In this document: one piece after another, positions 32,079 to 41,718 of the stretch | Position numbering within the stretch: the first letter of the stretch is position 1 | Layout of the letters: each line of letters opens with the position of its first letter | Assembly: GCF_002902625.1 (NCBI RefSeq) | Contig: NZ_PPRG01000043.1 | Location: 1 to 64,000 of the forward strand | Direction: 5' to 3' | Length of the DNA stretch: 64,000 bases | Source of the DNA: Staphylococcus devriesei | Lineage (GTDB): Bacteria > Bacillota > Bacilli > Staphylococcales > Staphylococcaceae | Notes under the pieces: model-generated | The model's input: the letters and a program-made list of their open reading frames with translations, nothing else | Told to the model about the DNA's origin: nothing | The model's database searches: none | Translations under genes and position numbers: made by a program

Positions 32079-32213
32079 TATCGAATTCTCCTATTTAAAT
32101 CATATTTATACTTACTTTTACTTTTTGAAAATTTTTCTTATTTAGGCTCGTTATCATTTTAACAAATTTAAAATTTTGATTACACACATAAACGCCGAAA
32201 ACGTCAAAACTAA

Positions 32214-32247
32214 AGGCTAAGACATTTTTAACTAAATGCCCTAGCCT
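32214..32247 (-). terminator. Terminator of auxA
   Basis: AGGCTAAGACATTT (32214-32227) and AAATGCCCTAGCCT (32234-32247) pair at 12 of 14 positions with a 6-base loop; on the minus strand a moderately T-rich tail follows. It lies 19 bases after the auxA stop. Confidence 0.7.
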
Positions 32248-32266
32248 CCTAGCGAAACGTATTCAA

Positions 32267-33562
32267 TTATGGTCGTTCTCTTAATTGCAATGCAAATGCG
32301 ACGATGACTGCAATTAACATTAAAATTAAAGTTGGCGTAATAAATACAGATAAAAGCAAACCATGAATCATAATATTAATAAACTCTGTTAGCAATTTAA
32401 AGAATAAAATGCTTATCATAAAGAGTTGTAAATAATAAAACTTACCTCTCAAGAAATGTGTCAATGTGGTAGCAACATAAATGATAATGATGAACATTAG
32501 CAATAATAACGTTATCCATTCGATGACATATTGAGTTTGCGATAACTCCCATTCACCAGACACAAATAAAGCATTTCTATTATTAAACTCTATAAAAGTA
32601 AATAAGAATAAAATGAAACCACAGAAGATTTCTACATAAGCAGGTTTAATCCATTTAGGACGTCTCATCCAACTTGGAATATCATCTTTTTCAAGATTAA
32701 AGATATTTTTAAATTTGTTTTTAAACTTATCACGTTTAGATCTGATTTTATCTAAATCTACACTTCTTCTCGTCTTATGTGCATATTCGGATGTTTTATC
32801 TTGTAGTTGTTTAAAATGAACTTTAGATTGATTCGAAACATTTCCTTTACTTGCTCTTGATAATTCAGGTTCTTCTTCACCAAGTTCTTCTTTAGTTAAT
32901 GGTAGTGCGCGTCTTAAGAATAAGAAATTCCAAATAGAAGCTTGTGCTAATAACCACATAACTAAAAAGAATGTATTTACGCTTAAAATATCGATTGGCT
33001 CAATTTCATTTGCATCGATTTTACCATATAACGAAATTTGGGTGATTAAATAACTTATTCCGTATGAAATAATTATCCATAGATAATGACTCTTTCTATT
33101 TTCTTCATAAAGTTCATCTTTATAAACGATGTATCCAGTATGAATGATAAATGGAATAATAAAAATCACTGCCCAAAAGCCATATACTTGGGTCATTAAG
33201 GTAATTGTAATAAGGAAGTATAAAACACCAATAATTAAAAAGAATACTGAGATGTCGTAATCGTATTTAGTAGTACGATATAATGTATATCCAATAAACA
33301 TTACAATAATACCAAATAAAATAATTATGACTGCACTTACAATAGGAAAGTTGCCTATGAATCTACTCATCACTCTAATAATTTCACTGAAGAATGCATT
33401 AAGGAAGTCCCATAAATTATGAATTTTTAATTCAGCTTTATTTTTATCCTTTAATTCATTAATTAAAGGTAAATTAACTAAAATAATGAGACCCGTGAAG
33501 AGTGAAACGAGACCGATAAGATAACTATAAATTATCTCGGTGTGTTTCTTAAGAAAAGACAT
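32267..33562 (-). CDS. auxA: AuxA-like polytopic membrane protein
   Basis: A 431-residue membrane protein from the ATG at 33562 (MSFLKKHTEII), with GAGGTG upstream; a longer frame lacks a ribosome binding site. About six N-terminal helices are followed by a basic, cytoplasmic linker (about residues 225-310, KIRSKRDKFKNKFKNIF) and about four more helices. Its position between the ykoEDC-type transporter and an RlmI-like gene matches S. aureus AuxA (SAUSA300_0980), reported as a factor that stabilises lipoteichoic acid and affects beta-lactam resistance. The name is assigned by synteny and topology from memory; the mechanism is not established. Confidence 0.75.
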   Translation of the reverse strand: MSFLKKHTEIIYSYLIGLVSLFTGLIILVNLPLINELKDKNKAELKIHNLWDFLNAFFSEIIRVMSRFIGNFPIVSAVIIILFGIIVMFIGYTLYRTTKYDYDISVFFLIIGVLYFLITITLMTQVYGFWAVIFIIPFIIHTGYIVYKDELYEENRKSHYLWIIISYGISYLITQISLYGKIDANEIEPIDILSVNTFFLVMWLLAQASIWNFLFLRRALPLTKEELGEEEPELSRASKGNVSNQSKVHFKQLQDKTSEYAHKTRRSVDLDKIRSKRDKFKNKFKNIFNLEKDDIPSWMRRPKWIKPAYVEIFCGFILFLFTFIEFNNRNALFVSGEWELSQTQYVIEWITLLLLMFIIIIYVATTLTHFLRGKFYYLQLFMISILFFKLLTEFINIMIHGLLLSVFITPTLILMLIAVIVAFALQLRERP

Positions 33563-33712
33563 ACTGTTCACCTCAAAATTCATTATATATGAAGTTTTTA
33601 CTCTTGTCTTTATTAAAGAGTAAAATACAACTTGAGACCTATAAAAGTTTATCTTTAATTCTAATGGGTAGAACATAAATGTAATAATTATTCGTGTAAG
33701 GAGTGTTGCATT

Positions 33713-33847
33713 ATGACAAACGAAGATAATAAAAAATTATCAGCTGAAAAAGCTAAAGAAGTAGAAGAAAAACTAAAAGACCAAAACGAAGAAAAAACTA
33801 ATGACACTGAACAAACTAAAAAAGATGTTCAAGATACTTTAGACTAA
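33713..33847 (+). CDS. 44-residue highly charged small protein
   Basis: A short gene with an excellent ribosome binding site (AAGGAG, nine bases before ATG). The 44-residue product begins MTNEDNKKLSAEKAKEVEEK and is almost all Lys, Glu, Asp, Asn, Gln and Thr, without any Cys, Trp, Tyr, Phe, Pro, Gly, Arg or His. It is predicted helical or disordered. Similar small acidic/basic proteins occur at this position in other staphylococci, to my recollection. It is divergent from auxA; no function is known. Confidence 0.7.
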   Translation: MTNEDNKKLSAEKAKEVEEKLKDQNEEKTNDTEQTKKDVQDTLD

Positions 33848-33900
33848 TTTAGATAGGGAGCAGGACAGAAATATAGGGAGAGAAACAGAAATCTAATGAA

Positions 33901-34090
33901 ATTTCAAAGATTTTATTGTTTCACCCCGGCAAGGTTGACTAGAGATGAAGAAAGTCCAAGTCGGACGCATTTTCATCTCAGACAACTACTGCCTAATTTC
34001 AAAGATTTAGTAGTCCCAACCCAGCAAAGTTGACTAGAAATTAAGAAAGTGAAGTTCGAGCGCCTCTTAATTTCAGTTAGCTACTGCCAA
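33901..34090 (+). repeat. Tandem pair of 95-bp dispersed intergenic repeats with hairpin core
   Basis: Two units of 95 bases (33901-33995 and 33996-34090) share ATTTCAAAGATTT, GCAA[A/G]GTTGACTAGA, GAAAGT, and an end containing CTACTGCC. Each has a hairpin: GAGATGAA (33942-33949) with TTCATCTC (33972-33979), and GAAATTAAG (34037-34045) with CTTAATTTC (34066-34074). Two base pairs differ between copies on both sides of the stem, so pairing is kept. Just upstream, GGGAGCAGGACAGAAAT (33856-33872) is like the usual beginning of such staphylococcal repeats. Decayed copies occur near 1689 and 60604. Confidence 0.8.
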
Positions 34091-34096
34091 ATATAA

Positions 34097-34136
34097 TAGA
34101 GACTAAGCCATTTCTATATTAATGGCTTAGTCTCTA
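34097..34136 (+). terminator. Terminator after the small gene and repeat
   Basis: TAGAGACTAAGCCATT (34097-34112) pairs with AATGGCTTAGTCTCTA (34121-34136) perfectly over 16 bp; a T5 run follows at 34137. It closes the plus-strand transcript that begins with the 44-residue gene and runs through the repeat. Confidence 0.9.
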
Positions 34137-34210
34137 TTTTTAGGTCCTAAAATAAATATACATAAAATCTATGAATTCCTATCAGTTTTAATCAAAATCC
34201 TTGAATAACC

Positions 34211-34239
34211 TTGACATTAATTAGGAAAAGTCATACATT
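34211..34239 (+). promoter_or_regulatory. Promoter of the ykoEDC-type operon
   Basis: A perfect TTGACA (34211-34216) and TACATT (34234-34239) are 17 bases apart, placing the transcript start near 34246, just before the riboswitch. Confidence 0.75.
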
Positions 34240-34256
34240 TAAACTAAATTAAATAA

Positions 34257-34346
34257 CAACGCACTAGGGGTGTGTATACTGAGATGAGGTGTTGCCTCAA
34301 ACCCTTCGAACCTGAACTAGCTAAGACTAGCGTAGGAAAGTGTTGC
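34257..34346 (+). ncRNA. TPP (THI-box) riboswitch
   Basis: The conserved thiamine pyrophosphate aptamer is recognisable: GGGGTG (34267-34272), CTGAGAT (34279-34285), ACCCTT-GAACCTGA (34301-34315), and the CTAGCTAAGACTAGCGTAGG segment leading to GTGTTGC. CAAC and CAC near 34257-34265 can pair with GTGTTG to close the P1 helix. Ligand binding is expected to favour the downstream terminator and turn off the thiamine/HMP transporter when TPP is plentiful. Confidence 0.95.
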
Positions 34347-34390
34347 TAACATAAATAATTCCAACTTTTTATAAAGTATTTTATTTGAGT

Positions 34391-34425
34391 CGCACAACTT
34401 TCTACGGAGGGTTGTGCGTTTTTTT
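34391..34425 (+). terminator. Riboswitch-controlled terminator in the ykoE leader
   Basis: CGCACAAC (34391-34398) and GTTGTGCG (34411-34418) form an 8-bp stem, followed by T7 at 34419-34425. The AGGAGG ribosome binding site of ykoE starts at the next base. This is the likely expression platform of the TPP riboswitch. Confidence 0.88.
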
Positions 34426-34438
34426 AGGAGGAAACTTT

Positions 34439-35014
34439 ATGTCAAAAGGTTTAAAGCTTTCAGAAATATTAGTAACTGTACTGATTGCTGTAGTATTTGC
34501 AATTATTTATAACTTATGGTGGTTTGCCTACAATGTAGCGCAAGTTGCAGGTCTTCATATTGAGCAAGTCACTTATGGTGTTTGGTTTATGGCAGCTATC
34601 GTCGCATATCTAATTATTCCTAAACCAGGTATCGCATTAATTGCAGAATTTGCTGCTGGCGCTGGTGAAACAATCGTAATGGGAAAATTTGATATTCCAA
34701 CAATCATTTATGCTATTTTACAAGGTTTAGCATGTGAAATTATTTTCGCTATTTTTAAATATAAATCAAGATCTTTGATGGTAGCAGCATTAGCTGGATT
34801 AGCTACAGCGCTTATTTCATTTCCAGTGGATTACTTCTACGGTTATTTAAATGAAGTAGCAGGCTGGAACTTACTATTATTCATTGTTTTCCGTGCGATT
34901 AGTGGTATTGTAGTTGCTGGATTACTATCTTATTATATTGTCAAAGCGTTGGATCAAACTGGCGTAACTAAATTATTCCGTCCAGCTTCTCAAAAAGACT
35001 ACGACAACCTATAA
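34439..35014 (+). CDS. ykoE: YkoE-like substrate-binding membrane component of thiamine/HMP transporter
   Basis: A 191-residue membrane protein with about five or six helices, matching YkoE, the substrate-specific component of an ECF-like ABC importer for thiamine or its hydroxymethylpyrimidine precursor. The true start is the ATG at 34439 with AGGAGG at 34426-34431; the longer frame would run into the riboswitch terminator. It contains GAGETIVMGKFDIPT (near 67), a motif region of the family. Control by a TPP riboswitch confirms the vitamin B1 role; which compound is carried is not decided by sequence. Confidence 0.92.
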   Translation: MSKGLKLSEILVTVLIAVVFAIIYNLWWFAYNVAQVAGLHIEQVTYGVWFMAAIVAYLIIPKPGIALIAEFAAGAGETIVMGKFDIPTIIYAILQGLACEIIFAIFKYKSRSLMVAALAGLATALISFPVDYFYGYLNEVAGWNLLLFIVFRAISGIVVAGLLSYYIVKALDQTGVTKLFRPASQKDYDNL

Positions 35015-35026
35015 GGGGAAATTATT

Positions 35027-36430
35027 GTGTTAAAAGTAAAAAATTTACGTCTTAAATATCCAAATGGCGAAAGAAAAATTTTCGATAATTTAAATATTGA
35101 AATTAAAGATAAAGAAAAAGTGCTTTTACTAGGTCCTTCTGGATCTGGTAAAAGCACATTGCTTAATGTGTTAAGTGGTATTGTTCCTAATTTAATAGAA
35201 CTGCCAATGAAATATGATGAATTAGAAATTAATCCGCAATCAGGTGTTATCTTTCAAAATCCAGATACGCAATTTTGTATGCCAAAAGTTTATGAAGAAT
35301 TAGCTTTCGTATTAGAAAATAAGAAAGTTCCACGTAACGAAATGGACGAACAAATTAAACAAGCCCTTACTTCTGTTAACTTAAATGTAACTGATACTAC
35401 TTATGTTAATCACTTGAGTGGAGGGATGAAACAGAAATTAGCTATTGTGGAAACTATTTTACAAGAAGCTGATACACTCTTTTTAGACGAACCTACTGCA
35501 ATGTTAGATGTAGAGGCTACAGCGGATTTGTGGCAACAATTAATTCATTTATGGGCAGATCAAACAGTGCTTATTGTTGAACATAAGGTTGAACATATTT
35601 GGCAACACGTTGATCGCGTTATCTTAATGAACTATGAAGGAGAGATTATTGCTGATAACACCCCAGAGTACATCTTGAAAAATTGTGAAGACTTACTAAC
35701 TGAATTCGGTGTTTGGCATCCTCACGCATGGAATCATGCGCCAGAACGCTTTGCTCTTTCTCCCGATTACACTAAAACACTATTTTCATATAAAGATGGC
35801 CGTGTTACTCGTGGTAAAAAAGACTTATTCCACGTACCAGAACTATCTATTCATCCTGGTGAATGGATTACAATTACTGGGAAGAATGGTACTGGGAAGA
35901 CCACACTTCTCGAATCTATAATGCAGTTAATAAAACATAAAGGTCAAATGTACTATGAAGATACTTTATTGAAAAAAATCAAAGATGCGGCGCAACATAT
36001 GTATCTCGTTTATCAAAATCCAGAGTTACAATTTATCACAAACTCTGTATATGAAGAAATACATATTCATTACAACCATCAAGAACCAGAAAAAGCCGAA
36101 GCACAAACGCAACGCCTTTTGAATTTATTGCATTTGGAAACAGTAAAAAACCAACACCCATTTGAATTATCAATGGGTCAAAAACGGCGCTTGAGTGTAG
36201 CTACCGCATTAAGTTCAAAGGCTGAAATTATTTTATTAGATGAACCAACTTTTGGTCTAGATAGTCATAATACATTTCAATTAATTGAACTTTTCCAAGA
36301 ACGTGTTGCTAAAGGGCAAACGATTGTCATGGTTACGCACGATCCAGAAATCATATACCGTTACCCTACACGTCGCTTAAACGTAGAGAATGGACAACTT
36401 GTGGAAATGGAGGGTGACGCACATGTTTGA
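35027..36430 (+). CDS. ykoD: YkoD-like double ATPase of thiamine/HMP transporter
   Basis: Two ABC ATPase domains fused in 467 residues. Domain 1 has GPSGSGKST (37-45), LSGGMKQK and LFLDEPTAMLD; domain 2 has GKNGTGKTT (near 285), LSMGQKRR and ILLDEPTFGLD. In both, a His follows in the switch (VEHK and VTHD). Such fused ATPases energise ECF-type transporters. The start codon is GTG behind AAGGGGAA, 12 bases after ykoE. Second gene of the riboswitch operon. Confidence 0.94.
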   Translation: MLKVKNLRLKYPNGERKIFDNLNIEIKDKEKVLLLGPSGSGKSTLLNVLSGIVPNLIELPMKYDELEINPQSGVIFQNPDTQFCMPKVYEELAFVLENKKVPRNEMDEQIKQALTSVNLNVTDTTYVNHLSGGMKQKLAIVETILQEADTLFLDEPTAMLDVEATADLWQQLIHLWADQTVLIVEHKVEHIWQHVDRVILMNYEGEIIADNTPEYILKNCEDLLTEFGVWHPHAWNHAPERFALSPDYTKTLFSYKDGRVTRGKKDLFHVPELSIHPGEWITITGKNGTGKTTLLESIMQLIKHKGQMYYEDTLLKKIKDAAQHMYLVYQNPELQFITNSVYEEIHIHYNHQEPEKAEAQTQRLLNLLHLETVKNQHPFELSMGQKRRLSVATALSSKAEIILLDEPTFGLDSHNTFQLIELFQERVAKGQTIVMVTHDPEIIYRYPTRRLNVENGQLVEMEGDAHV

Positions 36431-37232
36431 ACGTTGGAAAAAACGATTCACATTCGTTGATGATGTAAATATCATAACTAAGTTATTGCTTGGCGTCGCT
36501 TTATTCTTTTTCATCATTTTCGTCCATAACTTTGATTACATGATTTACATTACACTATTAATGTTTATATTCTTATTGTTATTTAATGGCACTGAACTTA
36601 AGATAACTGGCTCTTTCCTCCTAGTTACCGTATTCTTTGCCCTACTATCATCATTATTTATGATTCTGTATGGTGATGGTACACACATGCTATTCACTTG
36701 GGGAATTATCCAAATTAGTATAGAAAGTATCGTTCGTGGTATACATTTATCCTTACGTACAATTACAGTTTCAATGTTTGGTATCTTAATTGCATTAACT
36801 TCACAAATCGTCATGATATTTTATAGTTTAATGCAACATTTAAAAATTAAACCTAAAATTGCTTATGCCTTTATGGCAGCAATCAGAATGGTACCTTTAA
36901 TCTTCACGTCACTGATTCAACTTAGACGTTCTTTAAAGATGCGCTATCAGATGATTGATTCCTCAAATTACCGAGGATTAAAACGCTTTAAACACTTAAT
37001 CATTCCGATTTTAAGTCAGAATATACGTCGTGCCCATCAATTATCAGTAGCCATGGAATCTAAAGGATTCAAAGATGGACCAAGAACGTATTATTATAAA
37101 GCACCATTCTCATATAAAGATATACTATTCGTAATCTGTTTAATTGGCATTTTAGCTTTAGCTTTCTATCTCTCACAAACTTTCCCAATTACTGGCATTA
37201 CCGATGCCCGTGTTTCTGGAAAAGTAGGCTAA
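36423..37232 (+). CDS. ykoC: YkoC-like transmembrane (EcfT-type) component
   Basis: The energy-coupling transmembrane subunit, 269 residues, about five helices. It has the coupling-helix type segments near residues 155-200, with Arg-containing AIRMVPL and AMESKGF, where the second is like the conserved ARG motif of EcfT proteins. It starts inside the end of ykoD (eight shared bases ATGTTTGA), indicating coupling. An upstream in-frame start was rejected because AGGGTG precedes the ATG at 36423. Confidence 0.92.
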   Translation: MFERWKKRFTFVDDVNIITKLLLGVALFFFIIFVHNFDYMIYITLLMFIFLLLFNGTELKITGSFLLVTVFFALLSSLFMILYGDGTHMLFTWGIIQISIESIVRGIHLSLRTITVSMFGILIALTSQIVMIFYSLMQHLKIKPKIAYAFMAAIRMVPLIFTSLIQLRRSLKMRYQMIDSSNYRGLKRFKHLIIPILSQNIRRAHQLSVAMESKGFKDGPRTYYYKAPFSYKDILFVICLIGILALAFYLSQTFPITGITDARVSGKVG

Positions 37233-37255
37233 GTTAAAAGTGAATATAGAAAAAC

Positions 37256-37294
37256 TAGCTCTGAAAAATCTGTTAGCAGACTTTTTCAGAGCTA
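37256..37294. terminator. Terminator between ykoC and purD
   Basis: TAGCTCTGAAAAA (37256-37268) pairs with TTTTTCAGAGCTA (37282-37294). It lies between convergent operons, T-rich on the plus-strand side and A-rich on the other, so it can act in both directions. Confidence 0.85.
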
Positions 37295-37348
37295 ATTTTA
37301 TATATAGAGAGAAGTAACCTAATCTATCACATGCATTATCTTTCACTT

Positions 37349-38590
37349 TTATTTTTTCAATGCTTTATTACCTATGTCCTTACGATAGAATAAATTATCG
37401 CTTTTTACACGTTCAACATTTTGGTATGCGGCTTTTTGTGCAGCTTCAATAGTTCGACCTTTTCCAATAGCAAGAAGTACTCTTCCTCCTGAAGTTACGA
37501 AGTCATCATTCTCTTTACGTAACCCGCTCACAAAATACTCCTCGTTCAACTTAAAGCCAGAGACTTTAGCGCCTTTACTATATGAACCAGGATAGCCTTT
37601 AGAAGCTAACATTACGCCCACAACGAAATCATTATGCCATTGGAAGCGTATAGGCTCTTTACGATCTAAAGCAACGATTTGAGCCATTAAATCACTTTCA
37701 AGACGACTTAATAACACTTGCGCTTCTGGATCACCAAAACGGGCATTAAATTCAATAACTTTTGGTCCTTCTGACGTTAAAATCGCGCCAATATACAATA
37801 AGCCAAAATAATTATAACCTTCAGCTTTTAGCGCTTTAGCAATAGGTTGCGCAATCTCTTGATTTGTGCGAGTCAACACGTCTTTATTAATATGTGGCAC
37901 TGGACAATATGCACCCATCCCACCGGTATTAGGCCCTTCATCATTGTCGTAAGCACGCTTATGATCTTGTGCAATACAATCGAACGGCACTGCGTATTCT
38001 TCATTAACAAACGTCATTAAAGAGAATTCTTCACCTTCTAAGAACTGTTCGAAAACGACTTTCCCCTGTTCTTCAGGATACACTTCTTCGACCGCTTCAA
38101 TCGCTTCTTCACGAGTATGGGCGATGATGACTCCCTTACCAGCTGCGAGTCCGTCTTTCTTCACGACAATAGGTAACTCACATATATTAACGAAATCTAA
38201 CGCCTCTGTTTTATTTTTAGTTTCTTTATAATCCGCAGTTGGGATATGATATTTAGCCATAAGCTGTTTAGCGAATAGTTTAGACCCTTCAATTTGAGCA
38301 GCATCTTTATTCGGACCAAAGACTTTTACACCAGCTTGACGTAATTTATCAGGTAGGCCATCGATTAATGGTTGCTCTGGTCCTACGATAACCCAATCAA
38401 TATGCTGTTGAGCTACAAAGTCCAATATCTTTTCATGATCATTTTCAGCGATGTCTGAATGCACTTCCGCCAAGGTTACCATCGCGTCATTGCCAGGAAT
38501 AGCATATAATTGCTTAACTAAAGGCGATTGACTCAATTTAGAAACTAATGCATGCTCTCGACCACCAGCGCCAATAACTAATACTTTCAT
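37349..38590 (-). CDS. purD: Phosphoribosylamine-glycine ligase
   Basis: Step 2 of purine synthesis: joins glycine to phosphoribosylamine with ATP. The 413-residue ATP-grasp enzyme starts [15 protein letters not shown] and has [10 protein letters not shown] and [13 protein letters not shown], the nucleotide- and metal-binding segments, near residues 228 and 285. Last gene of the purine operon, 36 bases after purH. Confidence 0.97.
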   Translation of the reverse strand: MKVLVIGAGGREHALVSKLSQSPLVKQLYAIPGNDAMVTLAEVHSDIAENDHEKILDFVAQQHIDWVIVGPEQPLIDGLPDKLRQAGVKVFGPNKDAAQIEGSKLFAKQLMAKYHIPTADYKETKNKTEALDFVNICELPIVVKKDGLAAGKGVIIAHTREEAIEAVEEVYPEEQGKVVFEQFLEGEEFSLMTFVNEEYAVPFDCIAQDHKRAYDNDEGPNTGGMGAYCPVPHINKDVLTRTNQEIAQPIAKALKAEGYNYFGLLYIGAILTSEGPKVIEFNARFGDPEAQVLLSRLESDLMAQIVALDRKEPIRFQWHNDFVVGVMLASKGYPGSYSKGAKVSGFKLNEEYFVSGLRKENDDFVTSGGRVLLAIGKGRTIEAAQKAAYQNVERVKSDNLFYRKDIGNKALKK

Positions 38591-38626
38591 TCAAAATACC
38601 CCTTTCATTATCAATAGCTTTAATAG

Positions 38627-40105
38627 TTAGTGTTTAAAGTGACGCATACCTGTCGTTACCATAGCGATGCCATACTTATTTGCCATATCTATAGATTCTT
38701 GATCTTTAATAGAACCACCAGGTTGAATAATGGCTTTAATACCATGTTCTGCAGCTAATTCGACAGTATCCCCCATTGGGAAAAATCCATCTGAGATTAA
38801 TGCGACATTATCATTGATTTCAATTGCTCTTTCTAATGCAATTTTTGCAGCGCCTACACGGTTCATTTGTCCTGCACCAATTCCCACCGTTTGTTTATGA
38901 TTACTCAAGATGACCGCATTACTTTTCACAGAGGGAATTACTTTCCACCCTAACAGCATAGCTTCCCATTGGTCATCAGTTGGTTCAACTTCAGTCACTA
39001 CCTGCATCTCTTCTTTAGCAACTTCATAATTATCTTTATCTTGGACTAAATAACCACCTGAGACAGATACAAATTCTTCTTCACGTTTATCAACAGTCAT
39101 ATCAATTTCTAATAAACGGATATTTTTCTTTTTCGTTAAAATGTCTAATGCTTCATCAGTAAATCTTGGGGCAATAACTACTTCTAAAAAGATTGAATGT
39201 AACGTTTCAGCTAATTCACGAGTGACAGTTCTGTTTACAGCAATGATGCCTCCAAAAATAGACTGATTATCAGCGTCATAAGCATTTTTAAAGGCAATTT
39301 CAATATTTTTACCTATACCAACACCACATGGATTCATGTGCTTAACTGCTACAGCAGCCGCTTCATCAAACTTCTTCACTAAAGTAAGCGCCGAGTCGGC
39401 ATCCTTAATATTGTTATAACTTAGTGCTTTACCATGTAATTGTTTTGCTCCAGCAATCGTATGCTTACTTTTAGATGTACGCACAAAACGAGCTGATTGT
39501 TGAGGATTCTCCCCATATCTTAATTGTTCACTATCTCCTTTAAAGAAGCTAACAATCGCATGATCATATTCTTTTGTATGCTCAAAGACTTTAATCATTA
39601 ATTCCTTGCGATAGTCTTCATCTAAACTGTCTTCTTTAATACGTTCAATTACTTCATTATAATCAGCCGGATGTACTACTGTAGTGACGTGTTTGAAGTT
39701 TTTAGCTGCTGCACGTAACATAGTAGGCCCACCGATATCAATATTTTCAATAGCATCTTCTTCTGTAACATCTGGATTAGCCACTGTTTTTTGAAAAGGA
39801 TATAAGTTTACGACGACCATATCGATTAAATCAATATGATGTTCTGATAACTGCTCAAGATGTTCAGGTTTACTACGATCAGCCAAGATACCACCATGTA
39901 CAGCAGGATGTAACGTTTTTACGCGTCCGTCCATGATTTCAGGAAATTGAGTTAAATCAGAAACAGATTTGACAGGTACAGCCGCTTCTTCTAAAGCACG
40001 TTTCGTTCCGCCAGTTGAATATAATTCATAGTTTAAGTTGCTTAATGACTTAGCAAATTCTACTATTCCACTTTTGTTTGAGACACTTAAAATTGCTTTT
40101 TTCAT
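38627..40105 (-). CDS. purH: Bifunctional AICAR transformylase/IMP cyclohydrolase
   Basis: Catalyses the last two steps to IMP. The 492-residue enzyme has the N-terminal IMP cyclohydrolase domain ([22 protein letters not shown] near 31; KTLHP near 64) and the transformylase domain with KHMNPCGVG (Lys-His pair near residue 258) using 10-formyl-THF. It links directly to FolD, encoded at the other end of the operon. 15 bases separate it from purN. Confidence 0.97.
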   Translation of the reverse strand: MKKAILSVSNKSGIVEFAKSLSNLNYELYSTGGTKRALEEAAVPVKSVSDLTQFPEIMDGRVKTLHPAVHGGILADRSKPEHLEQLSEHHIDLIDMVVVNLYPFQKTVANPDVTEEDAIENIDIGGPTMLRAAAKNFKHVTTVVHPADYNEVIERIKEDSLDEDYRKELMIKVFEHTKEYDHAIVSFFKGDSEQLRYGENPQQSARFVRTSKSKHTIAGAKQLHGKALSYNNIKDADSALTLVKKFDEAAAVAVKHMNPCGVGIGKNIEIAFKNAYDADNQSIFGGIIAVNRTVTRELAETLHSIFLEVVIAPRFTDEALDILTKKKNIRLLEIDMTVDKREEEFVSVSGGYLVQDKDNYEVAKEEMQVVTEVEPTDDQWEAMLLGWKVIPSVKSNAVILSNHKQTVGIGAGQMNRVGAAKIALERAIEINDNVALISDGFFPMGDTVELAAEHGIKAIIQPGGSIKDQESIDMANKYGIAMVTTGMRHFKH

Positions 40106-40120
40106 GATTAACTTAACTCC

Positions 40121-40687
40121 TTATTTAATAATCTTAGCTACCACACTAGGATAAAGTTCGTATTCTAAATGTTTTACACGGTCTTCCAAATCTTCTTTAG
40201 TATCGTCCTCTTTAATTTCACATTGTCGTTGTTCAATTATTTCTCCCGTATCCATCCCACTATCAACATAATGAACAGTTGACCCAGTTATATTATCGCC
40301 ACTATTAAATGCTTGTCCAATCGCATCTTTCCCCTTATATTTTGGCAATAATGATGGGTGGATATTTAAAATTTTACCTTCGTAAGCATCAAGTAAGTCA
40401 GGTCCAATTAATCTCATATAACCAGCTAATATAATCCACTCAACCTCATCAAGCTCTAACAATTGAATTAAGCGACGTTCGTATTCAGCTTTAGAGGCGA
40501 AGTCTTTTGGCTCATTTATATGAACCGCAACCTTTAATTTTTTAGCACGCTCAATACAATATGCATCATGATGGTCTGTATATAATGCAGTAATCTCAAT
40601 ATTATTAAGTTCACCTTTATCGGCACGTTGTACAATATTTTCAAAATTACTGCCCGAACCAGAAGCGAAGATAGCTACTTTAGCCAC
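40121..40687 (-). CDS. purN: Phosphoribosylglycinamide formyltransferase
   Basis: Step 3 of purine synthesis, using 10-formyl-THF. The 188-residue enzyme begins with [12 protein letters not shown] and has the catalytic [14 protein letters not shown] (near residue 107) and later [11 protein letters not shown]. It shares one base with purM (TAATG-type overlap), within the operon. Confidence 0.97.
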   Translation of the reverse strand: MAKVAIFASGSGSNFENIVQRADKGELNNIEITALYTDHHDAYCIERAKKLKVAVHINEPKDFASKAEYERRLIQLLELDEVEWIILAGYMRLIGPDLLDAYEGKILNIHPSLLPKYKGKDAIGQAFNSGDNITGSTVHYVDSGMDTGEIIEQRQCEIKEDDTKEDLEDRVKHLEYELYPSVVAKIIK

Positions 40688-41718
40688 TATTCTACCCCCT
40701 CTAAGATAATAGGTTTGTCTTGGTTAGCTATAACGTCACCAATTTTATAAGCTGAGATGCCTTGTTGCTTCAAGATTTCGATTGCTTGTTCCACATCTTT
40801 TTGTTCTACAATAACTGTATAGCCAATCCCCATATTAAAGACGTTATACATTTCATCTATTTGTATTCGAGCTTGTTGTTGTAACCAATCGAAGACTTTT
40901 GGTGTTGGGAATGATTGTATGTTAATCTTCGCTGTTAAACCTTCAGGTAAGCCACGTGGAATATTCTCGTAGAATCCCCCTCCAGTAATATGGTTCATGC
41001 CTTTAATTTGGACAGCCTTTTTCAAAGCAAGAATAGGCTTAACATATAATTGGGTTGGAGCTAAAAATGTCTCTAAATAAGTACTACCATCGAAAGTTTC
41101 ATTTAAATTAATACCAGATTCTTTAATCAATTTACGGACTAGGCTGTAACCGTTGGAATGAATACCGTTTGAAGCGAGTCCAATGATAGCTTGACCTTCT
41201 TCAATAGCTGAACCATCAATATAATCTGCTTTCTCAACGGCTCCTACCGCAAATCCAGCTAAGTCGTATTCGCCTTCATGATACATTTCGCCCATTTCAG
41301 CCGTTTCTCCACCAATAAGAGCTGTGTTAGTTTCTTCACAACCATCACTAATACCTTTAACAATCTGTTCAATAACTTCTGGAACCACTTTATTAGTAGC
41401 AATGTAATCTAAGAAATATAATGGTTCAGCGCCAGTAGTAAGTATATCGTTAACGCACATTGCAACGGCATCAATGCCAATTGTATCGTGTTTATCATGA
41501 TCGATAGCGAGTTTTAATTTAGTACCTACGCCATCTGTGCCTGAAACAAGGACTGGCGCAGTCATATTAAGTTGTGACAAATCAAATGTCGCACCAAAGC
41601 CACCTAACCCACCTAATACTTCTTTGCGCATTGTGCGTTGTACGTGACTAGACATTCTTTCAACTGCTTCGTAACCTGCGTGAATATCAACACCTGATTG
41701 TTCATAAGCTTTAGACAT
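40687..41718 (-). CDS. purM: Phosphoribosylformylglycinamidine cyclo-ligase
   Basis: AIR synthetase, step 5. 343 residues from the ATG at 41718 ([15 protein letters not shown]); a TTG seven codons earlier is possible but has no better ribosome binding site. Family motifs: [12 protein letters not shown] (near 64) and LIGGETAEM (near 135). It overlaps purF by eight bases and purN by one, so translation is coupled on both sides. Confidence 0.97.
   Translation of the reverse strand: MSKAYEQSGVDIHAGYEAVERMSSHVQRTMRKEVLGGLGGFGATFDLSQLNMTAPVLVSGTDGVGTKLKLAIDHDKHDTIGIDAVAMCVNDILTTGAEPLYFLDYIATNKVVPEVIEQIVKGISDGCEETNTALIGGETAEMGEMYHEGEYDLAGFAVGAVEKADYIDGSAIEEGQAIIGLASNGIHSNGYSLVRKLIKESGINLNETFDGSTYLETFLAPTQLYVKPILALKKAVQIKGMNHITGGGFYENIPRGLPEGLTAKINIQSFPTPKVFDWLQQQARIQIDEMYNVFNMGIGYTVIVEQKDVEQAIEILKQQGISAYKIGDVIANQDKPIILEGVE

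Noticed and set aside
34385-34438. Upstream extension of ykoE by 18 codons
   Set aside because: It would begin before the riboswitch terminator hairpin; the ATG at 34439 has an ideal AGGAGG.
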